Source: an uncultured Bacteroidota bacterium (GTDB lineage Bacteria; Bacteroidota; Bacteroidia; Flavobacteriales; Flavobacteriaceae). Taken from it: a stretch of 64,000 nucleotides of DNA. Positions 1 to 8,104 of this stretch are shown in pieces. The position numbers and the translations under genes were made by a program. The notes under the pieces were generated by a model. It made no database searches. It was not told where the DNA came from and saw only the letters and a program-made list of their open reading frames with translations. Each line of letters starts with the position of its first letter. The first letter of the stretch is position 1. The stretch is taken from positions 1-64,000 of the forward strand of contig CACORF010000001.1 of assembly GCA_902629505.1 (NCBI GenBank). The letters are read 5' to 3'.

Positions 1-1
1 C

Positions 2-1054
2 GAATTCCCCAATGGAGAATCAATATTAAGTGGAATTGAAGAAATAGTAAAAAAAGCAGGAGGTCAAGTAATTTTTTCAGAAACTGGAGATACTTTAGAT
101 TCAGTTGATATTGTAATTGCAATTTATGGTGAAGATCCTTATGCAGAATTTCAAGGAGATAGAGAAAACCTAGATTACATATCAAAGGGATTTGACACTA
201 GTAAATTATCAAAATATAAAAATATGGGTGTCCCTGTTGTATCTGTCTTTTTGTCTGGTCGTCCAATGTGGACTAATCCAGAGATAAATAATTCAGATTC
301 ATTTGTTGCTGCTTGGTTACCCGGAAGTGAAGGTGGTGGTATTGCAGATTTACTTTTTCAAACTGATAAATCTTATGATTTTAAAGGAAAATTGTCTTTT
401 GCATGGCCATCTTCAGCTTTAGTATCAGAAGAAAATGAGGCACTTTTTAATCTCGGATATGGACTAACATATAAAAGTAATGATCAGATTGCTTTATTAT
501 CTGAAAACTCTGGTTTAAAAAATTCTGGCGTAGTTTCAACAGGTGTCTATTTTACTAAAGGTGCTCCCGTATCTCCTTGGGATATGTGGTTGGTTTCAGG
601 AGATCTAATGAAACAAATTGCAAGTTTCCCAACATCAGTAGGAGGACTTATTGTCAGTAAAACTGATCACTTAGCTCAAGAAGATGCTCTAAGAATTAAT
701 TGGACGCAAGGAGATGAAACTCGATACCAACCTTCAAATGAGGGTGATTATTTTAGAATTTCTTCTATCGATCCTGATAATATTACAAGGCAATCTAATG
801 GTGCTATGAAGCTAGCATTTAATGCGAAGTCATATTCAGGATCAACACAAACAATTAATATTGGTCAGTGTGATAACCAGATAGATTGTAATAAAACTAT
901 AGAATTAGAGGTTAGTAATGATTGGAAAGAATATATGATTAGCTTAAAAGATTTTGAAAATCTTGGAATAGATATGTCTAATATTACCTCTTCTTTTTTA
1001 GTTAAAGGAAAGGTAGGAACTGATATTGGCTTAAGTGATATTCGTTTAGAATAA
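2..1054 (+). CDS. Glycoside hydrolase family 3 beta-glucosidase, C-terminal part (5' end outside window)
   Basis: The reading frame is open from the window edge, so the N-terminal catalytic TIM barrel is missing and about 350 residues remain. The visible part begins in the second (alpha/beta) GH3 domain: GEDPYAEFQGD and the VPVVSVFLSGRPMW strand are typical of exo-1,3/1,4-beta-glucan glucohydrolases of the ExoP type, followed by the AWLPGSEGGGIADLLF segment. The last 150 or so residues look like the ExoP C-terminal galactose-binding-like beta-sandwich. The family removes glucose from beta-glucans in the periplasm or outside the cell. An internal ATG at 224 is not the true start. The family call is secure; substrate is inferred. 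Confidence 0.88.
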   Translation, partial: EFPNGESILSGIEEIVKKAGGQVIFSETGDTLDSVDIVIAIYGEDPYAEFQGDRENLDYISKGFDTSKLSKYKNMGVPVVSVFLSGRPMWTNPEINNSDSFVAAWLPGSEGGGIADLLFQTDKSYDFKGKLSFAWPSSALVSEENEALFNLGYGLTYKSNDQIALLSENSGLKNSGVVSTGVYFTKGAPVSPWDMWLVSGDLMKQIASFPTSVGGLIVSKTDHLAQEDALRINWTQGDETRYQPSNEGDYFRISSIDPDNITRQSNGAMKLAFNAKSYSGSTQTINIGQCDNQIDCNKTIELEVSNDWKEYMISLKDFENLGIDMSNITSSFLVKGKVGTDIGLSDIRLE

Positions 1055-1099
1055 GATTTAAATCAATAATTAATTTTCTTAACTTGAAAAAAAACAAAT

Positions 1100-2107
1100 A
1101 TGTATAATTCAAAAATAGCTGGATTAGGGAAATACCTCCCTGATAATGTTGTAACCAATGATGATCTTTCAAAAATTATGGATACAACAAATGAATGGAT
1201 TGTTGAAAGAACTGGGATAAAAGAAAGAAGACATATAAAGAAAGGTGATGGAAATACAACTGCCACAATGGGAGTTAAGGCTGCAAAAATTGCAATTGAT
1301 AGGGCTGGAATTGATAAAAATGATATTGATCTAATTCTCTTTGCAACTCTAAGTCCAGATTATTATTTCCCGGGTAGTGGAGTTCTAGTTCAAGAATTAT
1401 TAGAAATTCCTACTTGTCCAGCAATGGATATTAGGAATCAATGTTCAGGTTTTATTTATGCTATATCAACCGCAGATCAATTTGTAAAATCGGGTATGTA
1501 TAAAAATATTTTAGTTATTGGTTCAGAGAATCATTCTGGAGGATTGGATATGACTACAAGAGGTAGGGGTGTTTCAGTAATTTTTGGAGATGGGGCTGGA
1601 GCTGCTGTTATATCTCGAGAAGATGATCTTTCGAAAGGCATCTTATCCTCACATTTACATTCTGAGGGTAAACATGCAGAAGAATTATCATTAATTGGAC
1701 CAAGTACCAACAGATGGGTTCCTGAGATTATTGATGCAAATGACCCAGAGGATATTTCATATTATCCTTATATGAATGGCCAATTAGTATTTAAAAATGC
1801 TGTCGTTAGATTTTCAGAGGTAATTATGGAAGGTTTAAATCATAATGACTTAACCCCAGACAAAATAAATATGTTAATTCCTCACCAAGCAAATCTCAGG
1901 ATATCCCAATTTGTTCAAAAGAAATTTGGTCTTTCTGAAGATCAGGTTTATAACAATATTCAAAAATATGGAAATACCACTGCAGGTTCAATTCCAATTG
2001 CTCTCACTGAAGCCTGGGAGAATTCAAAAATAAATGAAGGAGATATTGTGGTTTTGGCAGCATTTGGTTCTGGTTTTACCTGGGGAAGTACAATTATAAG
2101 GTGGTAA
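1100..2107 (+). CDS. 3-oxoacyl-ACP synthase III family protein (FabH-like)
   Basis: Thiolase-fold condensing enzyme of 335 residues, normal for KAS III. The catalytic triad is readable: Cys115 (NQCSGF), His262 (IPHQAN) and Asn292 (GNTTAGS). The C-terminal FGSGFTWGS glycine loop also fits. FabH condenses acetyl-CoA with malonyl-ACP to start fatty acid synthesis; relatives prime other acyl chains. It does not sit beside plsX or other fab genes, as the housekeeping flavobacterial fabH usually does, so it may be a second paralogue with a specialised acyl substrate. It starts 45 nt after the GH3 gene and is followed 15 nt later by the PhoPQ-related hydrolase, so the three may be co-transcribed. 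Confidence 0.85.
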   Translation: MYNSKIAGLGKYLPDNVVTNDDLSKIMDTTNEWIVERTGIKERRHIKKGDGNTTATMGVKAAKIAIDRAGIDKNDIDLILFATLSPDYYFPGSGVLVQELLEIPTCPAMDIRNQCSGFIYAISTADQFVKSGMYKNILVIGSENHSGGLDMTTRGRGVSVIFGDGAGAAVISREDDLSKGILSSHLHSEGKHAEELSLIGPSTNRWVPEIIDANDPEDISYYPYMNGQLVFKNAVVRFSEVIMEGLNHNDLTPDKINMLIPHQANLRISQFVQKKFGLSEDQVYNNIQKYGNTTAGSIPIALTEAWENSKINEGDIVVLAAFGSGFTWGSTIIRW

Positions 2108-2122
2108 TTTTAAATTAATATT

Positions 2123-3517
2123 ATGTCTTTAAAAAAATTTCTTTTAGTCATAACACCCGTTATATTATACTTTGGGCTTAACTATGCTTTTTTATCAAAT
2201 AAAAGTTATGATTCAATGAAAGATTATATTGAGAAAACAAAGAATGAGTTTAGGTATGAAGTTGAGAATATTATTTATGAGGAACAGTGGACAGGATTTC
2301 ACATTAAGATGATCTCAGGTGAATGGCTAGATAAAAAAAAGGTAGAAGATGTTGAATGGTCCCATTATGTTGATATAGTAATACCAAATGAAACTATTTC
2401 TGAAACTGCAATAATGTTTGTTGATGGTGGAGACAAAGATGAAAGTTATTTTAGACTCGATTCTGTTTCTGTGAGTTATGCTTTAAAAACTAAATCTATT
2501 ATTGTAAATATTCATAATATTCCTGTACAACCAATTAATTTTCTTGCCTCAGATCAGGAATACTTTTATGAGGATGATCTAATCGCTTATGCTTGGAGTC
2601 AATTTTTAGAAAGAGGTGCGAAGAAAAAAGATATTGAGTGGTTGCCAAGATTGCCAATGACAAGAGCTGTAGTTAGAGCTATGGATTTAGCACAAGAAAT
2701 AGTTGCGCAGAATAATAAAAAACTAAACGACTTTGTAGTCTCAGGAGCGTCCAAAAGAGGATGGACAGCATGGACTACTGCAGCAGTTGATGATAGAATT
2801 GTTGGGGTTGTTCCGATGGTAATAGACATGCTTAATTTAGTTCCCTCTTTTGAGAATCACTTTAGAAGCTATGGCGAGTTCTCTCCTGCAGTTCAAGAGT
2901 ATGTTAACTATAATATTCCTGATTGGATGGGAACAGAAGAATTTAAGGTGCTTATGAGCTATGTTGAACCATATTATTTTAAAGATAAATTTACTATGCC
3001 CAAATATATTATTAATGCTGGGTCTGATGAGTTTTTTTCTACAGATTCCTGGAGGTTTTATTATGATGAACTACCTGAGAATAAATTGATAAGATATGTT
3101 CCCAATGCTAATCACTCTCTTAGTGGAGAATATTTGACTAATGATTTAGTTAGTTTCTTCTACAGAATAGTAAACAACATTGAACTACCGATACTTGAAT
3201 GGGAGTTAGTAGATGGAAATTTGAATGTTTATTTAGATTATGATGGTGAATATTCTGTATCAATTTGGAAAGCATTTAACCAAGATGGAAGGGATTTTAG
3301 GCTTTGGCAAAAAGGTGAGTTGTGGACTAAGTCAGATATGAAAAAAAATGAAGATAATAGATATAATATTGAATTAGAGATAAATAATACTGGTTATCAG
3401 GCAATTATGGTAGAGTTTACTCTAGATCAAGACTCAGATTTCCCTCTTAAAATTTCTACGGGTCCCTATGTTTTCCCAAATTCATATCCTTATGAAAAAT
3501 ATGAACCTTTGAAGTAA
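2123..3517 (+). CDS. PhoPQ-activated pathogenicity-related family alpha/beta hydrolase
   Basis: Protein of 464 residues with an N-terminal hydrophobic segment (about residues 4-25) acting as signal peptide or anchor. The core matches the PhoPQ-related (PqaA-type) family: LPMTRAVVRAMDLAQE precedes the nucleophile motif SGASKRGW with Ser210, and a later NAGSDEFF plus ANHSL (near residues 300 and 330) supply the expected acid and histidine. The Ser-Asp-His arrangement predicts an esterase or peptidase-like hydrolase outside the cytoplasm. The biochemical role of the family is poorly defined and the name reflects regulation in Salmonella only. No terminator is seen before the next operon. Confidence 0.8.
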   Translation: MSLKKFLLVITPVILYFGLNYAFLSNKSYDSMKDYIEKTKNEFRYEVENIIYEEQWTGFHIKMISGEWLDKKKVEDVEWSHYVDIVIPNETISETAIMFVDGGDKDESYFRLDSVSVSYALKTKSIIVNIHNIPVQPINFLASDQEYFYEDDLIAYAWSQFLERGAKKKDIEWLPRLPMTRAVVRAMDLAQEIVAQNNKKLNDFVVSGASKRGWTAWTTAAVDDRIVGVVPMVIDMLNLVPSFENHFRSYGEFSPAVQEYVNYNIPDWMGTEEFKVLMSYVEPYYFKDKFTMPKYIINAGSDEFFSTDSWRFYYDELPENKLIRYVPNANHSLSGEYLTNDLVSFFYRIVNNIELPILEWELVDGNLNVYLDYDGEYSVSIWKAFNQDGRDFRLWQKGELWTKSDMKKNEDNRYNIELEINNTGYQAIMVEFTLDQDSDFPLKISTGPYVFPNSYPYEKYEPLK

Positions 3518-3561
3518 AAAAATTCCAGAAAATTAAAAGAAGATTATCACAAAAAAAAAAA

Positions 3562-3592
3562 TTTGAATCGTATAATAATTTTTATATCTTTC
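3562..3592 (+). promoter_or_regulatory. Putative promoter of the exbB operon
   Basis: TTG at 3563-3565, a 19-bp spacer and TATCTTTC at 3585-3592 match the Bacteroidota -33/-7 promoter (TTG, about 19 bp, TAnnTTTG) with one mismatch in the last base of the -7 box. It lies 29 bp before the exbB ATG. Prediction only. Confidence 0.5.
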
Positions 3593-3620
3593 GATCTCAA
3601 TTATTGAAAATATTAGAAAA

Positions 3621-4400
3621 ATGAAAAAAATATTATTTGCCTTAATCCTTTCTGTAATCGTTGGTACAACTTCTACTAATTATACTTTTGCCTCGACTAC
3701 AATTAATAGTATAGTTACTGTTCAGGATTCACAAGATGAGCCAATGATGGAGTCTTCAGAAGAAGCATCTGCTGGTTTTACACAAGAATTAAAGAAACGT
3801 TTCATTGAAGGTGGCCCAGGTTTTATGGGAATCGTTCTTATATGTTTAATTCTAGGATTAGCTATTTCAATTGAAAGAATAATTTACCTAAACCTATCTA
3901 CAACTAATTCTAATAAACTTACAGATGAAGTAGAAGAAGCACTTAAATCAGGTGGTGTCGAAGCTGCAAAGGAAGTTTGTAGAAACACAAAAGGCCCAGT
4001 TGCTTCAATTTTTTATCAAGGACTTGATAGAGCAAAAGATGGAGTCGAAAGTGCAGAAAAAGCTGTGATATCTTATGGTGGTGTCCAAATGGGACAGCTT
4101 GAAAAAAATGTTTCATGGATATCGCTGTTTATTGCATTAGCACCAATGCTTGGTTTCATGGGAACTGTTATCGGAATGATAAATGCATTTGATAGAATCG
4201 AGGCAGCAGGAGATATGCAGCCTTCACTTGTAGCAGGTGGTATTAAAATAGCTCTTTTAACAACTGTATTCGGTCTTATTGTAGCAATTATACTTCAAGT
4301 TTTTTATAACTATATAGTTGCTAAAATTGATTCAATAGTTAACGACATGGAAGATGCATCAATTACATTAATTGATATTCTTTCTGCCCAAAAAAAATAA
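3621..4400 (+). CDS. exbB: MotA/TolQ/ExbB proton channel family protein
   Basis: Inner-membrane proton-channel subunit of 259 residues that, with ExbD, converts proton-motive force into work at the outer membrane. There is an N-terminal signal-like helix (about 1-25, ending FAS), a second hydrophobic helix near 65-85 (FMGIVLICLILGLAIS), a cytoplasmic loop, and two paired helices near 160-190 and 205-235 holding the family-typical APMLGFMGTVIGMI and ALLTTVFGLIVAI. The extra N-terminal segment is common in Bacteroidota ExbB. It heads a tight operon with a four-helix membrane protein, two ExbDs and a beta-barrel protein. No tonB gene is present in the cluster. Confidence 0.9.
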   Translation: MKKILFALILSVIVGTTSTNYTFASTTINSIVTVQDSQDEPMMESSEEASAGFTQELKKRFIEGGPGFMGIVLICLILGLAISIERIIYLNLSTTNSNKLTDEVEEALKSGGVEAAKEVCRNTKGPVASIFYQGLDRAKDGVESAEKAVISYGGVQMGQLEKNVSWISLFIALAPMLGFMGTVIGMINAFDRIEAAGDMQPSLVAGGIKIALLTTVFGLIVAIILQVFYNYIVAKIDSIVNDMEDASITLIDILSAQKK

Positions 4401-4406
4401 GTTATT

Positions 4407-4856
4407 ATGAATCTAGAAAAAATAACTAGAATTGGGTGTATAGCCTTAGGGATATTAGGTTTAATATTTTTATCATTGGTGTTTGCTACTGGTGATGATA
4501 GCATAAAAATGGCTGCTGCTTCTGGTAATTATGGGGTAATTACACCTATAATTTTACTTAGCCAAATTGTATTACTTATTGCTGTTGTAGTTACATTAAC
4601 TTTCTCTCTAAGAGGAATAGCTAAAGACAAAAATAAAATGAAAAATGCACTGAAGTCTACAGGTCTATTTCTTGTTGTTGTTCTTATTGGCTTTTTACTC
4701 TCAAATGGTGTCGAAACTCCAATGAGAGACGGAAAAGTTCTTTCTGCAATGGGTTCAAGGTTGGTTGGTACAGGAATTAGAGTATTCTTTATTTTAACAA
4801 TTATTGCTGTTGGTTTAATGGTTTTTCCTGGTACAAAAAAAATATTCAAAAAATAG
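4407..4856 (+). CDS. Four-helix membrane protein of the exbB-exbD operon, function unknown
   Basis: Protein of 149 residues with four predicted transmembrane segments (about 10-28, 45-68, 83-100 and 122-142) and a basic C-terminus (GTKKIFKK). I do not recognise a named domain. It starts 6 nt after exbB and ends 3 nt before the first exbD, and such a gene commonly occupies this slot in flavobacterial exb clusters. Its position suggests an accessory subunit of the ExbB/ExbD motor; that is inference from context alone. Confidence 0.7.
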   Translation: MNLEKITRIGCIALGILGLIFLSLVFATGDDSIKMAAASGNYGVITPIILLSQIVLLIAVVVTLTFSLRGIAKDKNKMKNALKSTGLFLVVVLIGFLLSNGVETPMRDGKVLSAMGSRLVGTGIRVFFILTIIAVGLMVFPGTKKIFKK

Positions 4857-4859
4857 GTT

Positions 4860-5483
4860 ATGGCTAAAAGAAAAGCACCAGAAGTTAATGCGGGATCAAT
4901 GGCTGATATTGCCTTCCTACTTTTGATTTTCTTTTTAGTAACCACAACTATTGAGACTGATAGTGGTATAAATAGAAAGCTTCCTCCAATGGAAGATCAA
5001 ATTGATCCACCCATCATCAGAGAAAAAAATATTTTTACGGTTGTTGTAAATAAGAATAATCAATTATTAGTTGAGGAATCTTTGACTGATATTAAAGATT
5101 TAAGAGGCCTTGCTGTTGATTTTCTTGATAATGGTGGTGGCTCAGGCGAAGAAGCCTGTGATTATTGCCAAGGTGAAAGAAATCCTAGATCATCTGATAA
5201 TCCTGATAAAGCTATTATATCACTGAAAAATGATAGGGAAACAGAATATAAAGTATACATAGCAGTTCAAAATGAGCTTGTAGCTGCATACAATGAGCTT
5301 AGGAATAGAGAATTTTCTAGATTGAACCCAAACCTAGGAATATCTTATGTTGAAGCTGATCTAATTTACAGTGACCCAAGAACATCTGCAGATGATAAAG
5401 CTAGTCTCAAAGAAAAATTAGATGTTGTTAAACAATTATATCCTCAAAAATTATCTGAGGCTGAACCAAGTAAAGTAAATTAA
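4860..5483 (+). CDS. exbD: ExbD/TolR family biopolymer transport protein (copy 1)
   Basis: Protein of 207 residues with a short cytoplasmic N-terminus, then MADIAFLLLIFFLVTT, the single ExbD/TolR membrane helix. The essential Asp (Asp16) lies at the start of this helix. The rest is periplasmic and longer than in the classical 140-residue ExbD; it contains an inserted CDYCQGERNP segment with two cysteines near residues 98-101. It works with the ExbB stator to use the proton gradient. The second copy follows after 2 nt; paired ExbDs are usual in Bacteroidota. Confidence 0.88.
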   Translation: MAKRKAPEVNAGSMADIAFLLLIFFLVTTTIETDSGINRKLPPMEDQIDPPIIREKNIFTVVVNKNNQLLVEESLTDIKDLRGLAVDFLDNGGGSGEEACDYCQGERNPRSSDNPDKAIISLKNDRETEYKVYIAVQNELVAAYNELRNREFSRLNPNLGISYVEADLIYSDPRTSADDKASLKEKLDVVKQLYPQKLSEAEPSKVN

Positions 5484-5485
5484 TA

Positions 5486-5968
5486 ATGGCAAAATTTAAT
5501 AAAAAGAAAAGTGGAGATTTACCTGCAATATCAACTGCCTCGCTGCCTGATATTGTTTTTATGTTATTGTTCTTCTTTATGGTTGCAACCGTAATGCGTG
5601 ACAGTACCTTAATGGTCCAAAATACTCTGCCTGCTGCTGATCAAGTTCAAAAATTAGATAAAAAAGACAGAGTTATCTATATATATGCTGGGAAGCCATC
5701 AAGTAGATATGTTGACACCTATGGTACCCAGGCTAGAATTCAATTAAATGACAAGTTTGGTTCTGTAGAAGAAGTTGGAGCATTTGTCCTTGCAGAAAGA
5801 GCTGCTAAGCGTGAAGAGCTTCAAAATGTTCTCACTACTGCACTAAAAGTTGATAGTGACACAAAGATGGGTATCATCAGTGATATAAAGCAAGAACTTC
5901 GAAAAGTCAATGCTCTAAAGCTAAACTATACTACTAGAGTTGGAGACTACACTCAAAATTTTAATTAG
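5486..5968 (+). CDS. exbD: ExbD/TolR family biopolymer transport protein (copy 2)
   Basis: Protein of 160 residues. After a basic N-terminus (AKFNKKKSGD) comes SLPDIVFMLLFFFMVAT, the single membrane helix with the conserved Asp at residue 22. The periplasmic domain follows (RVIYIYAGKPS onwards). It probably pairs with copy 1 as a heterodimeric ExbD around the ExbB channel. Its last 29 nt overlap the start of the next gene, which implies translational coupling with the beta-barrel protein. Confidence 0.87.
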   Translation: MAKFNKKKSGDLPAISTASLPDIVFMLLFFFMVATVMRDSTLMVQNTLPAADQVQKLDKKDRVIYIYAGKPSSRYVDTYGTQARIQLNDKFGSVEEVGAFVLAERAAKREELQNVLTTALKVDSDTKMGIISDIKQELRKVNALKLNYTTRVGDYTQNFN

Positions 5969-6632
5969 AAAAAAGTTTTTACTTTTTTTTCTGTTATTTT
6001 TCACCCAATTAAGTTTTACCCAGTTAGATATTAGCAAAGATTTTTATAGAGAAGATCAATTCTATTTTGGATCAAGTTATTTTATTCAAACAGAACCCAT
6101 TGAAGATTTTAAACAGAACGGTTTCTCAGGAAATTTCCAATTTGGGTTTATTAGAGACCTCCCATTAAATAATAATTCTACTAAAGCAATTGGGATAGGT
6201 CTTGGGTATGAGAGAAATTTTTTTACTTCCAATATCCAGCCTATTGAGGCTAATGGTAATATTGATTATAGAATTGTTGTTAGTAGGTTTCTAGAATCTA
6301 AAAATAAAATTTCTTTTTCCTCATTTGTAATTCCTTTTGAATATAGGTGGAGAAGGTCATCAATAGATGAGTATAAATTTTGGAGAATCTACTCAGGATT
6401 TAAAATAAAGAAAAATTTCCCGCTATATTCTAACCCGTCATATGGATCAGAAATTACTATTGACGAAATAGAAGATTGGACAACCTCAATTTATTTAAAT
6501 GCTGGATATAATACTTGGAATATTTCTTTAGAATATGATTTGAACCCCATATTAAAAAACAAAAAAACTAGTAGTGGGGAAAATTTGAATATTAGCTTTT
6601 TTAGACTGGGTCTTGTATTTTATATATTATAA
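5940..6632 (+). CDS. Outer-membrane beta-barrel protein (PorT-like / porin family)
   Basis: Protein of 230 residues. The start at 5940 lies inside the preceding exbD and is the only ATG that keeps the signal peptide (KKFLLFFLLFFTQLSF). The mature part alternates short amphipathic strands ending in aromatic residues (GIGLGYERNFF, FEYRWRR, WNISLEYDL) and closes with a terminal LGLVFYIL strand, as in outer-membrane barrels. PorT-like barrel genes at this place after exbD are common in Flavobacteriia. It may be a client or partner of the ExbB/ExbD motor. Its stop TAA is shared with rpoN on the other strand through the palindrome TTATAA. Confidence 0.65.
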   Translation: METTLKILIRKKFLLFFLLFFTQLSFTQLDISKDFYREDQFYFGSSYFIQTEPIEDFKQNGFSGNFQFGFIRDLPLNNNSTKAIGIGLGYERNFFTSNIQPIEANGNIDYRIVVSRFLESKNKISFSSFVIPFEYRWRRSSIDEYKFWRIYSGFKIKKNFPLYSNPSYGSEITIDEIEDWTTSIYLNAGYNTWNISLEYDLNPILKNKKTSSGENLNISFFRLGLVFYIL

Positions 6633-8057
6633 CTCTTTTCTCAGTCTTGCAACTGGAAGATCAAGCTGCTCTCTATATTTAGAAACAGTTCTTCTGGCAA
6701 CCTTATACCCCTTATTTGATAAAGCCTCAGATAATTCAATATCTGATAAAGGCTTTGTCTTATCTTCACTTTCAATAATTTGTTTCAATGTTTTTTTAAT
6801 TTCAATTGTCGAAATTTCATCTCCATCTTTATTCATCATCCCCTCAGAAAAATAATTTTTTAGTAAATTAATTCCATAAGGAGTATCGATATACTTACTA
6901 TTTGCAACTCTAGATACTGTTGATATATCCATACTAATTTTTTCGGCTATATCTTTGAGAATCATAGGTTTTAGATCAGATTCCTCTCCAGATAAAAAAT
7001 AATCTTTTTGGAATGTAACAATAGCATCTACTGTTTGGAATAATGTTTGGTATCTCTGCTCAACAGCCTCTATGAACCATTTAGCTGAATCCAGTTTTTG
7101 TTTCAGAAATTGTACAGCTTGATTTTGTGACTTTGATTTATTAGGATCATTTTTATATCCTTCTAATATATTTTTATAAGAATTTGAGAGTCTTAATTCA
7201 GGAGAGTTACGTTTATTTAATTCAACAACAAGCTCTCCATCTTGAATTTTTAATATAAAATCAGGAATAATAGTATTGTTTGAAAATTCACTTGTAATTG
7301 ATCCTCCCGGCTTAGGATTTAATTTTGAAATTTCATCTATTGCAGCTTTTAGATCATTATCAGATAAATTTAACTTTTCAGAAAGCTTAGAAAATTTTTT
7401 CTTTGAGAACAATTCAAATTCAGACTCAATTATTTTAATTGAATTTAAAATTGATTCTTTACCACTAGCTTTTTTATTAAGCTGAATTAAAAGACACTCC
7501 TGGAGAGATCTAGCTCCAACTCCTGGTGGGTCAAGGTCCTGTATTTTTTTTAGAACAGATAAAATATCATTTTTAGTTGTAATGATATTTTGAGTAAACG
7601 CTAAATCATCAATTATATCATCAATTTCTCTTCTTAGATAACCGCTCTCATCAATACTACCAATTAAAAATTCACATAATGGTTTTTCTTTATCACTTAA
7701 GATTAAATTTCTAGATTGGTTATCTAAGTACTGATGAAAGCTTGGAGATGATTTTGTTTGGAAATTATTATTCTCCTCATTAGTTGAATAAAAATTTTGA
7801 CTATAATCATCGTTCTGATCTGAAAGATAATCATCAACATTAATATCTTCATTATTAACATCTGAGTCAAATTCGCTTGGGTCATCTTCAAATGATTCAC
7901 TTACTTCGCTTCCATGTTCAAGTGCAGGGTTTTCCTCAATTTCATTCTTTACTTTTTGTTCTAATTCAGCTGTTGTCATCTGAATTAGCTTCATTAGTTG
8001 AATTTGCTGAGGCGAAAGCTTTTGAGATAGCTTTAATTGTAATTTCTGATTAAGCAT
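6627..8057 (-). CDS. rpoN: RNA polymerase sigma-54 factor
   Basis: Sigma-54 of 476 residues, the usual length. The N-terminal glutamine-rich region I (LKLSQKLSPQQIQLMKLIQ) binds activators and core polymerase, an acidic region II (about 55-85) follows, then the core-binding domain, and the C-terminus carries the RpoN box ARRTVSKYRE (454-463) that reads the -24 promoter element. It directs transcription from -24/-12 promoters with enhancer-binding ATPases. asnS lies 47 nt upstream on the same strand, as in many Flavobacteriia, and a TACTTTTG box in that gap suggests a promoter of its own. Confidence 0.96.
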   Translation of the reverse strand: MLNQKLQLKLSQKLSPQQIQLMKLIQMTTAELEQKVKNEIEENPALEHGSEVSESFEDDPSEFDSDVNNEDINVDDYLSDQNDDYSQNFYSTNEENNNFQTKSSPSFHQYLDNQSRNLILSDKEKPLCEFLIGSIDESGYLRREIDDIIDDLAFTQNIITTKNDILSVLKKIQDLDPPGVGARSLQECLLIQLNKKASGKESILNSIKIIESEFELFSKKKFSKLSEKLNLSDNDLKAAIDEISKLNPKPGGSITSEFSNNTIIPDFILKIQDGELVVELNKRNSPELRLSNSYKNILEGYKNDPNKSKSQNQAVQFLKQKLDSAKWFIEAVEQRYQTLFQTVDAIVTFQKDYFLSGEESDLKPMILKDIAEKISMDISTVSRVANSKYIDTPYGINLLKNYFSEGMMNKDGDEISTIEIKKTLKQIIESEDKTKPLSDIELSEALSNKGYKVARRTVSKYREQLDLPVARLRKEL

Positions 8058-8077
8058 ATTATTAGCAAATACTTAAA

Positions 8078-8085
8078 CAAAAGTA
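8078..8085 (-). promoter_or_regulatory. Putative -7 box of the rpoN promoter
   Basis: TACTTTTG on the minus strand matches TAnnTTTG and lies 20 bp before the rpoN ATG. No -33 TTG at the ideal 19-bp spacing is seen, so support is weak. Confidence 0.35.
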
Positions 8086-8104
8086 AGAAAAGAATTAATT
8101 CTTA

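Noticed and set aside
3551-3560. Oligo-A run before exbB as a terminator signal
   Set aside because: No stem precedes it on either strand; short A runs are common in this AT-rich sequence.
4529-4945. A 138-codon frame opposite the exb membrane protein gene
   Set aside because: It is antisense to two well-supported genes and lacks any recognisable domain.
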